Shown piece after piece: positions 44,304 through 56,020 of a DNA stretch of 64,000 nucleotides (the first letter of the stretch is position 1; each line of letters opens with the position of its first letter). Under the pieces are notes generated by a model. The model was not told where the DNA came from, made no database searches, and was given only the letters and a program-made list of their open reading frames with translations. Position numbers and translations under genes: made by a program. This DNA is from Boesenbergia rotunda (taxonomy: Eukaryota > Streptophyta > Magnoliopsida > Zingiberales > Zingiberaceae): assembly GCA_024364735.1 (NCBI GenBank), contig JAGFNQ010000961.1, forward strand, positions 92,098-156,097, read 5' to 3'.

Positions 44304-45858
44304 ATCTCCCCCTTTTTGATTTATGGCAACACGGTTCAAAAAGTTAAGTTAAAAATGATATAGCATTTCTAACAAGCAAACATAATCTTTAAGAAATAAA
44401 TAATCAGTTTTCTCCCCCTGAAACGAATATTCTCACCCTGAATTCTTCAATGATATGTGGGTTTTTGTAAACCTTCTAAGTGCTTTAGGTTTTGACTAGG
44501 TGCAGAAGTATTTGTGCTTAGATAAAAAGTTTTTGAAAAAGTTTTGCAGCCTTAGATAACAATTTTTGCAAGCCTTCTATACATAGAAAAATTTTCAGAA
44601 AAGTTTTTGCACGTTTTTCACACTTAGAAAAGTTTTCAAAAATTTTTTGCAAGTTTTTCACATTTAGAAAATTTCCCAAAAAGTTTTGCAAGTTTTTCCC
44701 ACTTAGAGAATTTTCCAAAAAGTTTTTGCAAGTTTTTCACACTTAGAAAATTTTTCCAAAAAAGTTTTTCACATTTTTCACACTTAGAAAATTTTTCCAA
44801 AAAGTTTTTCACACTTAGAAAATTTTCCAAAAAGTTTTCCAAGTTTTTCACACATAGAAAATAAATCTACTTGAAAATACTTTGTGCAAAAAACATTTAG
44901 AGAAAAAATTTAAATACAGTTTTTCCTCTTTTAAAAAATTTCACTTAGAACCATTTGCCAAAAACAATCAGAAGAGTTTCACCCAACAAATTTTGTTTAC
45001 TAAGGAGAATTTTCAAAGCAAATGTACTTAGAAAATTTTGAAGTGCTTTAGAAATTTTTGAAAGTACTTAGAAATGCTTTTTGAAAATTTTGAAATACTT
45101 AGTTTTGAAATACTTAGAAACATTTTTCAGCACTTAGACCTAAGCACTTAGACTTTTACTTTTCTTTTTGCAAAAGAGAAAAAAAAATTGAAAAAAAAAA
45201 TTTCTCCTTTCCTTTCTTTCTTTTCTCTCCCCCTTTGCCATATATAAAAAAAATGATAAGCAAGAAAATTTGACTATTGCAATTCAATTTTGAATTAGAG
45301 CCAGTTTGACAAATTGGAAATCTGTATTGAACCAACTCTAGTACTTTCAAGCAAAAAAATGGACCTAATCAAATTAAATCGATCTTGTTCGGGTCCTGCC
45401 TAACTCAGTTAGCTACTTACTAACTGTTATAAAATAGTAGCTTTCACTAGGGTTAGTCAAGTTAAGTGATCTGATCAAGTTAGAGTTTCTAAGCTTGACA
45501 CTTAACCTGATTACTGTTCAATTTATATTTATTGCCCCAATTACTACAGATGTATTGATTTAAAGCATCTTGAATCAAGGCATAGACCTAAGCATCTCAA
45601 CCCAGTCTAGGTTATCATTCAAAGTACCCTAAGGTGCTTGTGAGATGTTGGCCTCTAGATCTATAGGTGCATGTAGTTCTAGGGTTAGGACCTAAGCTAA
45701 GTCCATTTGCGCAAAAACCCTAGTTTTGAAGGGGATAGTTTTTGAAAGAAAACTAAGTCGAAAAATCATTTTAAATTTCAAAAAAAAATGATTTTTCAAA
45801 TTGCTAAATTTCGAAAAAAAAAATAGAAGAATTTTTAAGAAAACAATATAGAACAGTC
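44304..45858 (-). other. S5 non-coding region between pol and 3' LTR
   Basis: Polypurine tract at 44304; further CTCCCCC or CTCACCC motifs at about 44411, 44431 and 45224. Strong tandem degenerate units of about 40 bp, CACTTAGAAAATTTTCC then AAAAAGTTTTTGCAAG, fill 44590-44860. The conserved post-pol block is at about 45400-45710. The long lysine/phenylalanine-rich minus frames here are artefacts of the repeat. Confidence 0.75.
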
Positions 45859-47015
45859 CTATTCTACTAAGGACAACCCTAATTGCCTTCTTAATGAGCT
45901 AAAGTCAGACTTAGGTAAGGGTTTGGTAAAGATCTCAGCTAAGTTGGATTTTGAGTCCACATGCTTAAGTATTATTTCACCCCTAGCTACATGATCCCTT
46001 ACAAAATGATCTTTGACTTCTATATGTTTTGTTCGGGAATGTTGAATCGGATTCTTAGTCAAATTAATTGAACTAATGTTATCAATAAAGACTTGGGTTT
46101 CGGTGCAGTCAAGCTGGAAGTCCTTAAGAGTGTGTATCATCCACAAAAGTTGTGCTACACACTCTCCTAGGGCAACATATTCTGCTTCGGTTGTGGACAA
46201 GGCTACGCAGTATTGCTTTCTACTACACCAGCTGACTAGGCTATGTCCTAATAATTGGCAACTTCCACTTGTACTCTTTCTATCTAATTTGCACCTAGCA
46301 TAGTTAGAGTCAAATATCCTGATAATTCAAAAGTGGAAGACCTAGGATACCAAATCTCTACATTTAGGGTACCCTTAATATACCTAATTACTCTTTTTAG
46401 GGCTGCTAAGTGGGATTCCTTAGCACAAGTTTGGTACCTAGCACACATTCCTACAGTAAACAAGATATCAGGTCTACTAGCGGTTAAGTAAAGTAGACTA
46501 CCAATCATGCTTCGGTATACCTTAAGATCTACAGGCTTACCTTCAGGGTCATTATCAATTTTGACATTTGTAGCCATAGGGGTACTTAATCTTTTGGAAT
46601 TATCCATTTTAAATTTCTTTATTAACTCTTTAGCATACTTGGATTGGTGAACATAATTACCATCATTGGTCTGTTTAATTGGTAATCCTAAGAAAAAGTT
46701 GAGCTCACCTACCAAGCTTATTTCGAATTCACTTTCCATTATTTTTACAAATTCTTTTAGAAAGTTAGAGTTGGTGGATCCAAAAATTATATCATCAACA
46801 TAAATATGTGCAATAAAAATATCTTTTTATAAGGTTTTAACAAAAAGTGTGGAGTCAATTTGACCTTGGTTAAATTCCTTAGAAATTAGATAGGTTGATA
46901 ATCGTTCATAACATGCCCTAGGTGCTTGTTTCAACCCATAAAATGCTTTTCTAAGTTTAAAAACATAGTCAGGTTTCTCTAGGTCCTCAAATTCTGGGAG
47001 TTGTCCTACATAAAC
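45859..47015 (-). pseudogene. S5 pol, 3' part (RT palm/thumb, RNase H)
   Basis: RT pieces at 47027-46827 (FEDLEKPDYVFKLRKAFYGL, altered at its start by G2) and 46739-46284 (MESEFEISLVGELNFFLGL), then RNase H at 46200-45859 (STTEAEYVALGE, RTKHIEVKDHFV), ending at the usual LSLVE terminus. Frameshifts separate the pieces, one at about 46300 within SGYLTLTMLG. It breaks at CCTACATAAAC where G2 inserted. Confidence 0.88.
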
Positions 47016-50000
47016 TGTAACGCCCACTTTTTTTTTTCTCCTAAAGCGGCGTTACGATGACATACTTAAGGCATGTAACATCATACTGCAGCGGAATAAC
47101 TTAAACCTTACATATACATGCCCCTACTACCATCCCTCATACAATGACATGGAACTTAACATATGAACGTCATACTTAACATCATATCATAACATGCTTA
47201 ACATCATACCATAAGGTTCATATCATATCATACTTGACATCTTATCGTAAAGTTCCATAAGTCACTAGTCGAGCATATAGGTAGCAAAAATAAAGTTCTT
47301 AGCATAAACGGTTAACACATTCGATTTCATGGGCCAAGTCACCATCACACACATATTTCAGGCCCTCCTGCTGCTTCCTCATTATCCCCTTGCATGATCT
47401 GCGGTATAAGGAAGGAAGACTATAAGCACACAGGCTTAGTAAGACTCTTTCCTACTCACTAAAACATTCATCGTTCATCATCTCATAATGAGCACATGAA
47501 CTTTAACATACTTGGTGCTCTACTTAAAACATAACATCTTAAATCACTTTAGCATGTCATGCACATAAACATGGTAAACCTTCTAAGCATGGCATAATTC
47601 ATGGCATATATCATAAACATAGTAGCATGGCATCTTTCATGGCATAAATCATAAACATAGTAGCATGGCATCTTTCATGGCATGAATATAAACATAAGAT
47701 ATAAACCAACCTATATGGCATAAGCATAGGCATACATTCTAGGATATCATAAGAGCATCTTCTTACCATAATCATAACATGGATCATTCATTCTCATACA
47801 TATCTTTTAACATGGAGCATACCCATAACACGTCATTATCATAACATAATGCATAACATGTATGAATGCATGGGTGGAATGCATAGACATAGGGATGCTT
47901 AACTTTTAAAACATACTTTGAAAATGCTTAAACATCATCATCATAACATTTGGGGTCCCCGGCTTGTACCACATACATACATCATAGCGCGCATCCCTAG
48001 TAAATCCGAGGTAGCTAGCCCCGACCTACTAGGGTAAGGGCAGCATAGTCGGTAGTCCCCAACCGAGGCGTTCTCAAGGAGCCCATCCCTGTTGCACAGC
48101 TCCGGTTGTGCTAGAACCGTGGACAGCTCCGGTAGTCCAGAACCGGGGCGTTCTTAAGGTGCCCATCCCTTGGACCCATACTTGGGTCCGGTACAAGCCC
48201 ATTCATAAAGTAAAATACTTTGCATGCTTCATCATTCATAAGACATTCATAGCATACTTATCATGGCATCATTCTTATCATGAACATGATCATAACATAC
48301 TTGTCGTAACATCATTCTTATCATGCATAACCATGGCATATCATTCATAAACATGGCATATCATTCGTAAACATGGCATATCATTCATAACATGGCATAT
48401 CATTCATAAGCATAGCATATCATGTATAACCATGGCATATCATTCATAAACATGGCATATCATTCGTAAGCATGGCATATCATTCATGACATAGCATATC
48501 ATTCATAAGCATAAATCACATCTTACCATTGGGCCGTTGGGACCCTTACTTGGAACAAATCTTAACTCTTATCCTATTAACCCTTATTGGCCGAAACTTA
48601 TGAAGTCCCATGGCCATGTGAAAATTCACACAATCACCATCCATCATCCTTATAACATGGCAACACATAAACATAAGTTGAAGTCAAAGACTCAACCCTA
48701 ACCCTTGGGTCCTTGGGGTTGGCCGAACCATATGAGGCCTATAGGGTGTTCCAAAAATTCCCAAAATTTATACTTAACTTCTAAACATCATCAGGGAACA
48801 TTAAATAACATTATCATGATTTTTAACATATTTATAGACATTTAAATCATGGTGGCCGAAACCCATAAACATAGGGACCTTGGTTTTGTCCCTTCCATAT
48901 TGGCCGAAACCCTAGAGTGTCCTAGGGTACTCCAAAAATTCCCAAAAATTTCACTTAACCTCTAAACATCATAAGGGAACACTAAATAACATTATCTTTT
49001 AACATATTTTTAGACCTTTAAAACATGCTGGCCGAAACCCTTGAACTTAAAGTTCTGGGTTTTGCTTCCTTCATGTTGGCCGAAACTCTAGGGTGTCCTA
49101 GAGTACTCTAGAAATTCCCAAAAATTTTACTTAACTTCTAAACATCATAAGGGAACACTAAATAACATTATCATGATTTTTAACATATTTTTAGACCTTT
49201 AAAACATTCTGGCCGGAACCCTTGAACTTAAAGTTCTGGGTTTTGCTGCCTTCATGTTGGCCGAAACTCTAGGGTGTCCTAGAGTACTCTAAAAATCCCC
49301 AAAAATTACACTTAACTTCTAAACATAATAGGGGAACATCAAATAATATTATCATGATTTTTAACATATTTTAGACCTTTAAAACATTCTGGCCGAAACC
49401 CTTGAACTTAAAGTTCTGGGTTTGGCTTCCTTCATGTTGGCCGAAACTCTAGGGTGTCCTAGATTACTCTAAAAATCCCCAAAAATTACACTTAACTTCT
49501 AAACATCATTGGGTAACATCAAATAATATTATCATGATTTTTAACATATTTTTGGACCTTTAAAACAGCTGGCCGAAACCTTTGAACATAGGTAACTTGA
49601 TTTTTGTTTCCCTTCAACATTAAATCCGAAACTAACCCATATATCATGCCAAAAATCATGGAAATCATAGGTAACTATTATACCACAGGTGAGGAAGTCT
49701 TACCTTATATTTCTTGATTTTTCGAACCTTGAAAGAGGAGAAGGAAGAGGATTTGGTATCTCTTGACCACAACTAGTCCTTGTCACCTTGTAGGAACTTT
49801 AGATCTTGAGAGATGAGACCCCTTGTGGAGTTTTCTCCAAGGAACTCCTCCCTTTGGTGCTCGGCAAGATGAGGAATGAAGTGGAGAGGAAATGCAATTG
49901 ATTGAGAGAATAAGTAACTCCCAAAACTCCTCTCATTATAACCCATCAAGGAGGCTAATGAAGAGCCTCTCCATGACCCTTCACCTCCTTTTACCTCTTA

Positions 50001-50438
50001 ACCAACCTCCACTTCAATTACTCATAAGAATTCCTTGCTAGGTGAGTTGGTTAAGGCTTACATGGTTGTACAAGAGGTCCAAGGTTCAATCCTTGGCTCA
50101 TGCACATTTATTTTTATTTTTATTTTTATTTCATTTATTTTATTATTTTTATAATTCCGAAAATTCCCCTAAAATCATCCATAATTATGCCAATATTCCT
50201 AAATAAAATTCTTTTATATTTATATTAATTTTACCTAATTTATATTAATTTTACCTAATTAATACCTATTTTTGGAGCCCATTTAAAGCTCATTAGCACC
50301 TAGTTTTTCTCAATTTAAATGAGAAAACATGGATTTCTAGGCCCAATTTTACATAATTATTTCTGGGCCCCTCGGAAAATTATCTAGACATGCTCAATAT
50401 TTTAAGAAAATATTAAGAGAATTTTCCGGGTCGTTACA
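47016..50438 (-). repeat. G2 3' LTR (3423 bp)
   Basis: TGTAACGCCCAC to GGGTCGTTACA. It contains an array of roughly 20-bp CATGGCATATCATTCATAA units (48318-48505), five roughly 180-bp tandem units each with GGCCGAAAC (48750-49610), and an antisense tRNA-like module at 50039-50092. Confidence 0.93.
50039..50092 (+). other. tRNA-like module in G2 3' LTR
   Basis: TAGGTGAGTTGG (A-box-like, 50039-50050) and GGTTCAATCC (B box, 50083-50092) lie 44 nt apart start to start. CAAGAGGTC precedes the B box, and CCAAGG...CCTTGG around it can form a TPsiC-like hairpin. A T-rich tract follows at 50105. Confidence 0.7.
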
Positions 50439-51895
50439 ATCCCCCATACCTCGTGAAAGTTCGTCCTCGAACTTAGAATAACTCCGGGTACTTGCGCCTC
50501 ATTTCGTCCTCGCGTTCCCAGGTAGCTTCCTCGAACCGCTGGCTTCGCCATAAGATCTTGACTAGAGGTACCTCCTTATTCCTCAGCTTCTTGACTTCCC
50601 TATCCCAAAATCTGGATGGGTCTGCTCTCATAACTTAGGTCCTCTTGTACTTGTACTATCTGCGGCTCGATCACTTGGTCCATATTCGGGATACACTTTT
50701 TAAGCAGGGATACGTGGAATACGTTATGGATAGCTGACATCTCTGGAGGCAGCTCCAACTCATACGCCACCTTACCAACTCTTTTCAGAATTAAGTATGG
50801 CCCCTCATATCTCGGACTCAGCTTTCCTTTCTTCCCAAATCTTGTCACCCCTTTCATAGGAGCCACTTTAAGAAGTACCAAATCTCCAACATTAAATTCC
50901 AATGGTCTGCGCCGGACATCGGCATAACTCTTCTGCCGGCTCTGAGCTGTTTCTATCCGTTGTCGAATATTCTGTATAACTCAGGTGGTGCTGTCTATGA
51001 CATCCGTTGTGAGCCCCCTTTCCTTCTTTTCACCACCCTCATACCAACAGATCGGAGACCTACATCTCCTCCGGGTCGCTGGTGTTCTGCTTTCACTTGC
51101 TGGCAAGTCATGCAAGTACTGACATGCTGGCCCACATCTCTCTTCATACCGGACCACCAAAACTTCTCTTTCAAATCTTGATACATCTTGGTGGATCCTG
51201 GATGCATCGAATAAGGGGTTCCGTGAGCTTCCGCTAGTATTTCCCTTCGAAGCTCCGGATCATTAGGAATACATAGACGATCCCTAAGGTATAGTCCCCC
51301 TCTTTTGCGATATGAAAACCATCGCCTTTTCCTTCTAGGATCTCCTGTTTTATTTTCTGAAGACTTAGATCATTATTCTGTCTTTCCAATATATCCCCAA
51401 ACAGCGTGGGTGATATTGTTATGGTGGAAAGTCGTCCGGTGATAACCTCAATTCCAAAATTCATCATTTCTCTTTCAAGTGGTTGGGGTAATATACGTAT
51501 AGACATCAAGGTGGCACTCGACTTCCGGCTGAGTGCATCGGCCACTTTGTTTGCCCTTCCCGGATGGTAGAGGATTTCACAGTCATAGTCCTTCACCAAC
51601 TCAAGCCATCGGCGTTGTCTCATATTCAAGTCTTTCTAAGTGAAGAAATATCGCAGACTCTGGTGGTCTGTATAAATTCGACACTGCGCTCCGTACAGAT
51701 AATGCCTCCATATCTTAAGAGCGAAAACCACCGTGGCCAATTCCAGATCGTGAGTGGGATAGTTCTGCTCATGTTCCTTGAGTTGCCTAGAGGCATAAGC
51801 AATGACCTTACCACTCTGCCTAAGTATAGCTCCAAGTCCTAGCTTGGAAGCATCGCTGTATATATCGAAGTTCTGATTATCTCTTTGACATATAA
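50439..51895 (-). pseudogene. G2 pol remnant (RNase H, integrase ends, chromodomain)
   Basis: From the 5' side of the element: damaged RT/RNase H (RQRRWLELVKDYDCEILYHP, KVADALSRKS, 51629-51234), integrase H2C2 zinc finger (CMTCQQVKAEHQRPGG, about 51100), then a jump to the integrase C-terminus (SRQKSYAD, MKGVTRFGKKGKLSPRYEGP, NVFHVSLLKKC) and a broken chromodomain. The catalytic integrase core is deleted between QRPGG and the SPICW-like segment. Gag, protease and most of RT are absent. The chromodomain places it with Tekay/Del-type chromoviruses. Confidence 0.85.
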
Positions 51896-52570
51896 TTGAC
51901 TAATGTTATTATTAACTCCATGACATAATTATATGCATATATCATAGTTATATACTTATTTTAATTATGGGTAAACCTAATAATAGTATGCTTCCGAATA
52001 TTAGTTCTCAGCCCGAGTTACGAATTATATTAGTTGTATGATTATTATAGAATAGGTGAGATCCTACTTATTACCATAAAATAACTTAAGGTAGTCTTAT
52101 ATATTATATATAAGATATCAGTGACCCATAACCTATAATAAGTATTAACATAATTAGAACCCTACCCTATGCGTCCTTACCTAAGTTGTACCATATAACC
52201 TATACCATTAATTATATCAGTACTAATATCATGGAACTAATGCTATACGCTAACATAGGTGAGAGTGTTATAATCTCCTGTGGGTAGGTTATCAGATAAT
52301 TTTCTACATGTGACTATATTATAGATTATACATAATATCATAAATTATAGTTTCTTTTCTACGCCTATATTATTCTAAATATTTAATTCCTAAAATAAGA
52401 TAAAGCATCATTCATCGTTACATATCGTAACGTACTTTTCATCATAAATATCATTCATACTGGCATACCTTAAAATCATAAAACATCTTCCTACTATAAG
52501 ATATTTAAAGAGGTACTTACTTGGAAGCGGCAGGAAGAGGGCTTGATGTGTGTGTAGTGAGATGGTTACT
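51896..52570 (-). other. G2 leader, A/T-rich, no gene
   Basis: A/T-rich DNA between the pol remnant and the primer-binding site; no motif or open frame of note. In a full element this interval would precede gag, so the gag-to-RT part was lost at about 51890. Confidence 0.6.
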
Positions 52571-52582
52571 GCTCTGATACCA
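52571..52582 (-). promoter_or_regulatory. Primer-binding site of G2
   Basis: TGGTATCAGAGC on the minus strand, three bases inside the 5' LTR edge at 52586. Confidence 0.92.
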
Positions 52583-52585
52583 ACC

Positions 52586-55500
52586 TGTAACGCCCGCTTT
52601 TTTTTTCTCCTAAAGCGGCGTTACGATGACATACTTAAGGCATGTAACATCATACTGCAGCGGAATAACTTAAACCTTACATATACATGCCCCTACTACC
52701 ATCCCTCATACAATGACATGGAACTTAACATATGAACGTCATACTTAACATCATATCATAACATGCTTAACATCATACCATAAGGTTCATATCATATCAT
52801 ACTTGACATCTTATCATAAAGTTCCATAAGTCACTAGTCGAGCATATAGGTAGCAAAAATAAAGTTCTTAGCATAAACGGTTAACACATTCGATTTCATG
52901 GGCCAAGTCACCATCACACATATATTTCAGGCCCTCCTGCTGCTTCCTCGTTATCCCCTTGCATGATCTGCGGTATAAGGAAGGAAGACTATAAGCACAC
53001 AGGCTTAGTAAGACTCTTTCCTACTCACTAAAACATTCATCGTTCATCATCTCATAATGAGCACATGAACTTTAACATACTTGGTGCTCTACTTAAAACA
53101 TAACATCTTAAATCACTTTAGCATGGCATGCACATAAACATGGTAAACCTTCTAAGCATGGCATAATTCATGGCATAAATCATAAACATAGTAGCATGGC
53201 ATCTTTCATGGCATAAATCATAAACATAGTAGCATGGCATCTTTCATGGCATGAATATAAACATAAGATATAAACCAACCTATATGGCATAAGCATAGGC
53301 ATACATTCTAGGATGTCATAAGAGCATCTTCTTACCATAATCATAACATGGATCATTCATTCTCATACATATCTTTTAACATGGAGCATACGCATAACAC
53401 GTCATTATCATAACATAATGCATAACATGTATGAATGCATGGGTGGAATGCATAGACATAGGGATGCTTAACTTTTAAAACATACTTTGAAAATGCTTAA
53501 ACATCATCATCATAACATTTGGGGTCCCCGGCTTGTACCACATACATACATCATAGCGCGCATCCCTAGTAAATCCGAGGTAGCTAGCCCCGACCTACTA
53601 GGGTAAGGACAGCATAGTCGGTAGTCCCCAAACCGAGGCGTTCTCAAGGAGCCCATCCCTGTTGCACAGCTCCGGTAGTGCCAGAACCGTGGACAGCTCC
53701 GGTAGTCCAGAACCGGGGCGTTCTTAAGGTGCCCATCCCTTGGACCCATACTTGGGTCCGGTACAAGCCCATTCATAAAGTAAAATACTTTGCATGCTTC
53801 ATCATTCATAAGACATTCATAGCATACTTATCATGGAATCATTCTTATCATGAACATGATCATAACATACTTGTCGTAACATCATTCTTATCATGCATAA
53901 CCATGGCATATCATTCATAAACATGGCATATCATTCGTAAACATGGCATATCATTCATAACATGGCATATCATTCATAAGCATAGCATATCATGTATAAC
54001 CATGGAATATCATTCATAAACATGGCATATCATTCGTAAGCATGGCATATCATTCATGACATAGCATATCATTCATAAGCATAAATCACATCTTACCATA
54101 GGGCCGTTGGGACCCTTACTTGGAACAAATCTTAACTCTTATCCTATTAACCCTTATTGGCCGAAAATTATGAAGTCCCATGGCCATGTGAAAATTCACA
54201 CAATCACCATCCATCATCCTTATAACATGGCAACACATAAACATAAGTTGAAGTCAAAGACTCAACCCTAACCCTTGGGTCCTTGGGGTTGGCCGAACCA
54301 TATGAGGCCTATAGGGTGTTCCAAAAATTCCCAAAATTTATACTTAACTTCTAAAAATCATCAGGGAACATTAAATAACATTATCATGATTTTTAACATA
54401 TTTATAGACATTTAAATCATGGTGGCCGAAACCCATAAACATAGGGACCTTGGTTTTGTCCCTTCCATATTGGCCGAAACCCTAGAGTGTCCTAGGGTAC
54501 TCCAACAATTCCCAAAAATTTCACTTAACCTATAAACATCATAAGAGAACACTAAATAACATTATCATGATTTTTAACATATTTTTAGACCTTTAAAACA
54601 TGCTGGCCGAAACCCTTGAACTTAAAGTTCTGGGTTTTGCTTCCTTCATGTTGGCCGAAACTCTAGGATGTCCTAGAGTACTCTAAAAATTCCAAAAAAT
54701 TTTACTTAACTTCTAAACATCATAAGGGAATACTAAATAACATTATCATGATTTTTAACATATTTTTAGACCTTTAAAACATTCTGGTCGAAACCCTTGA
54801 ACTTAAAGTTCTGGGTTTTGCTGCCTTCATGTTGGCCAAAACTCTAGGGTGTCCTAGAGTACTCTAAAAATCCCCAAAAATTACACTTAACTTCTAAACA
54901 TCATAGGGGAACATCAAATAATATTATCATGATTTTTAACATATTTTTAGACCTTTAAAACATTCTGGCCGAAACCCTTGAACTTAAAGTTCTGGGTTTG
55001 GCTTCCTTCATGTTGGCTGAAACTCTAGGGTGTCCTAGAGTACTCTAAAAATCCCCAAAAATTACACTTAACTTCTAATCATAATAGGGGAACATCAAAT
55101 AATATTATCATGATTTTTAACATATTTGTGGACCTTTAAAACATGCTGGCCGAAACCTTTGAACATAGGTACCTTGATTTTTGTTTCCCTTCAACATTAA
55201 ATCCGAAACTAACCCATATATCATGCCAAAAATCATGGAAATCATAGGTAACTATTATACCACAGGTGAGGAAGTCTTACCTTATATTTCTTGATTTTTT
55301 GAACCTTGAAAGAGGAGAAGGAAGAGGATTTGGTATCTCTTGACCACAACTAGTCCTTGTCACCTTGTAGGAACTTTAGATCTTGAGAGATGAGACCCCT
55401 TGTGGAGTTTTCTCCAAGGAACTCCTCCCTTTGGTGCTCGGCAAGATGAGGAATGAAGTGGAGAGAAAATGCAATTGATTGAGAGAATAAGTAACTCCCA

Positions 55501-56015
55501 AAACTCCTCTCATTATAACCCATCAAGGAGGCTAATGAAGAGCCTCTCCATGACCCTTCACCTCCTTTTACCTCTTAACCAACCTCCACTTCAATTACTC
55601 ATAAGAATTCCTTGCTAGGTGAGTTGGTTAAGGCTTACATGGTTGTACAAGAGGTCCAAGGTTCAATCCTTGGCTCATGCACATTTATTTTTATTTTTAT
55701 TTTTATTTCATTTATTTTATTATTTTTATAATTCCGAAAATTCCCCTAAAATCATCCATAATTATGCCAATATTCCTAAATAAAATTCTTTTATATTTAT
55801 ATTAATTTTACCTAATTTATATTAATTTTACCTAATTAATACCTAATTTTGGAGCTCATTTAAAGCTCATTAGCACCTAGTTTTTCTCAATTTAAATGAG
55901 AAAACATGGATTTCTAGGCCCAATTTTACATAATTATTTCTGGGCCCCTCGGAAAATTATCTAGACATGCTCAATATTTTAAGAAAATATTAAGAGAATT
56001 TTCCGGGTCGTTACA
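52586..56015 (-). repeat. G2 5' LTR (3430 bp)
   Basis: TGTAACGCCCGC to GGGTCGTTACA. Same internal arrays as the partner LTR (short units 53896-54085; 180-bp units 54320-55165). A tRNA-like module is at 55616-55669 with A-to-B spacing of 44 nt. Confidence 0.93.
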
Positions 56016-56020
56016 TAAAC

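Larger units (their letters stand above)
47016..56015 (-). mobile_element. G2: gutted chromovirus, TAAAC duplication
   Basis: Minus-strand Ty3/Gypsy element of 9000 bp flanked by TAAAC (47011-47015 and 56016-56020). LTRs of 3423 and 3430 bp make up three quarters of it; the internal region is 2147 bp and keeps only parts of RT/RNase H and integrase. The LTR pair looks 1-2% different by eye, so insertion into S5 is fairly recent. It resembles large-LTR deletion derivatives that depend on a helper element. Confidence 0.93.

Noticed and set aside
44518..44851. Lys/Phe-rich frames in the S5 3' spacer
   Set aside because: Product of the CTTAGAAAATTTTCC tandem units; no conservation in S1 or S3.
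48108..48350. Paired 80-residue frames in the two G2 LTRs (also 53678-53920)
   Set aside because: Duplicate LTR sequence, A/T-rich, without domain similarity.
50039..50092. A functional tRNA gene
   Set aside because: The A and B boxes and a TPsiC-like stem fit, but acceptor and anticodon stems do not form convincingly.
50439..51895. Endogenous plant pararetrovirus
   Set aside because: RNase H, H2C2 zinc finger, GPY/F region and chromodomain, flanked by LTRs and a TSD, identify a Gypsy chromovirus.
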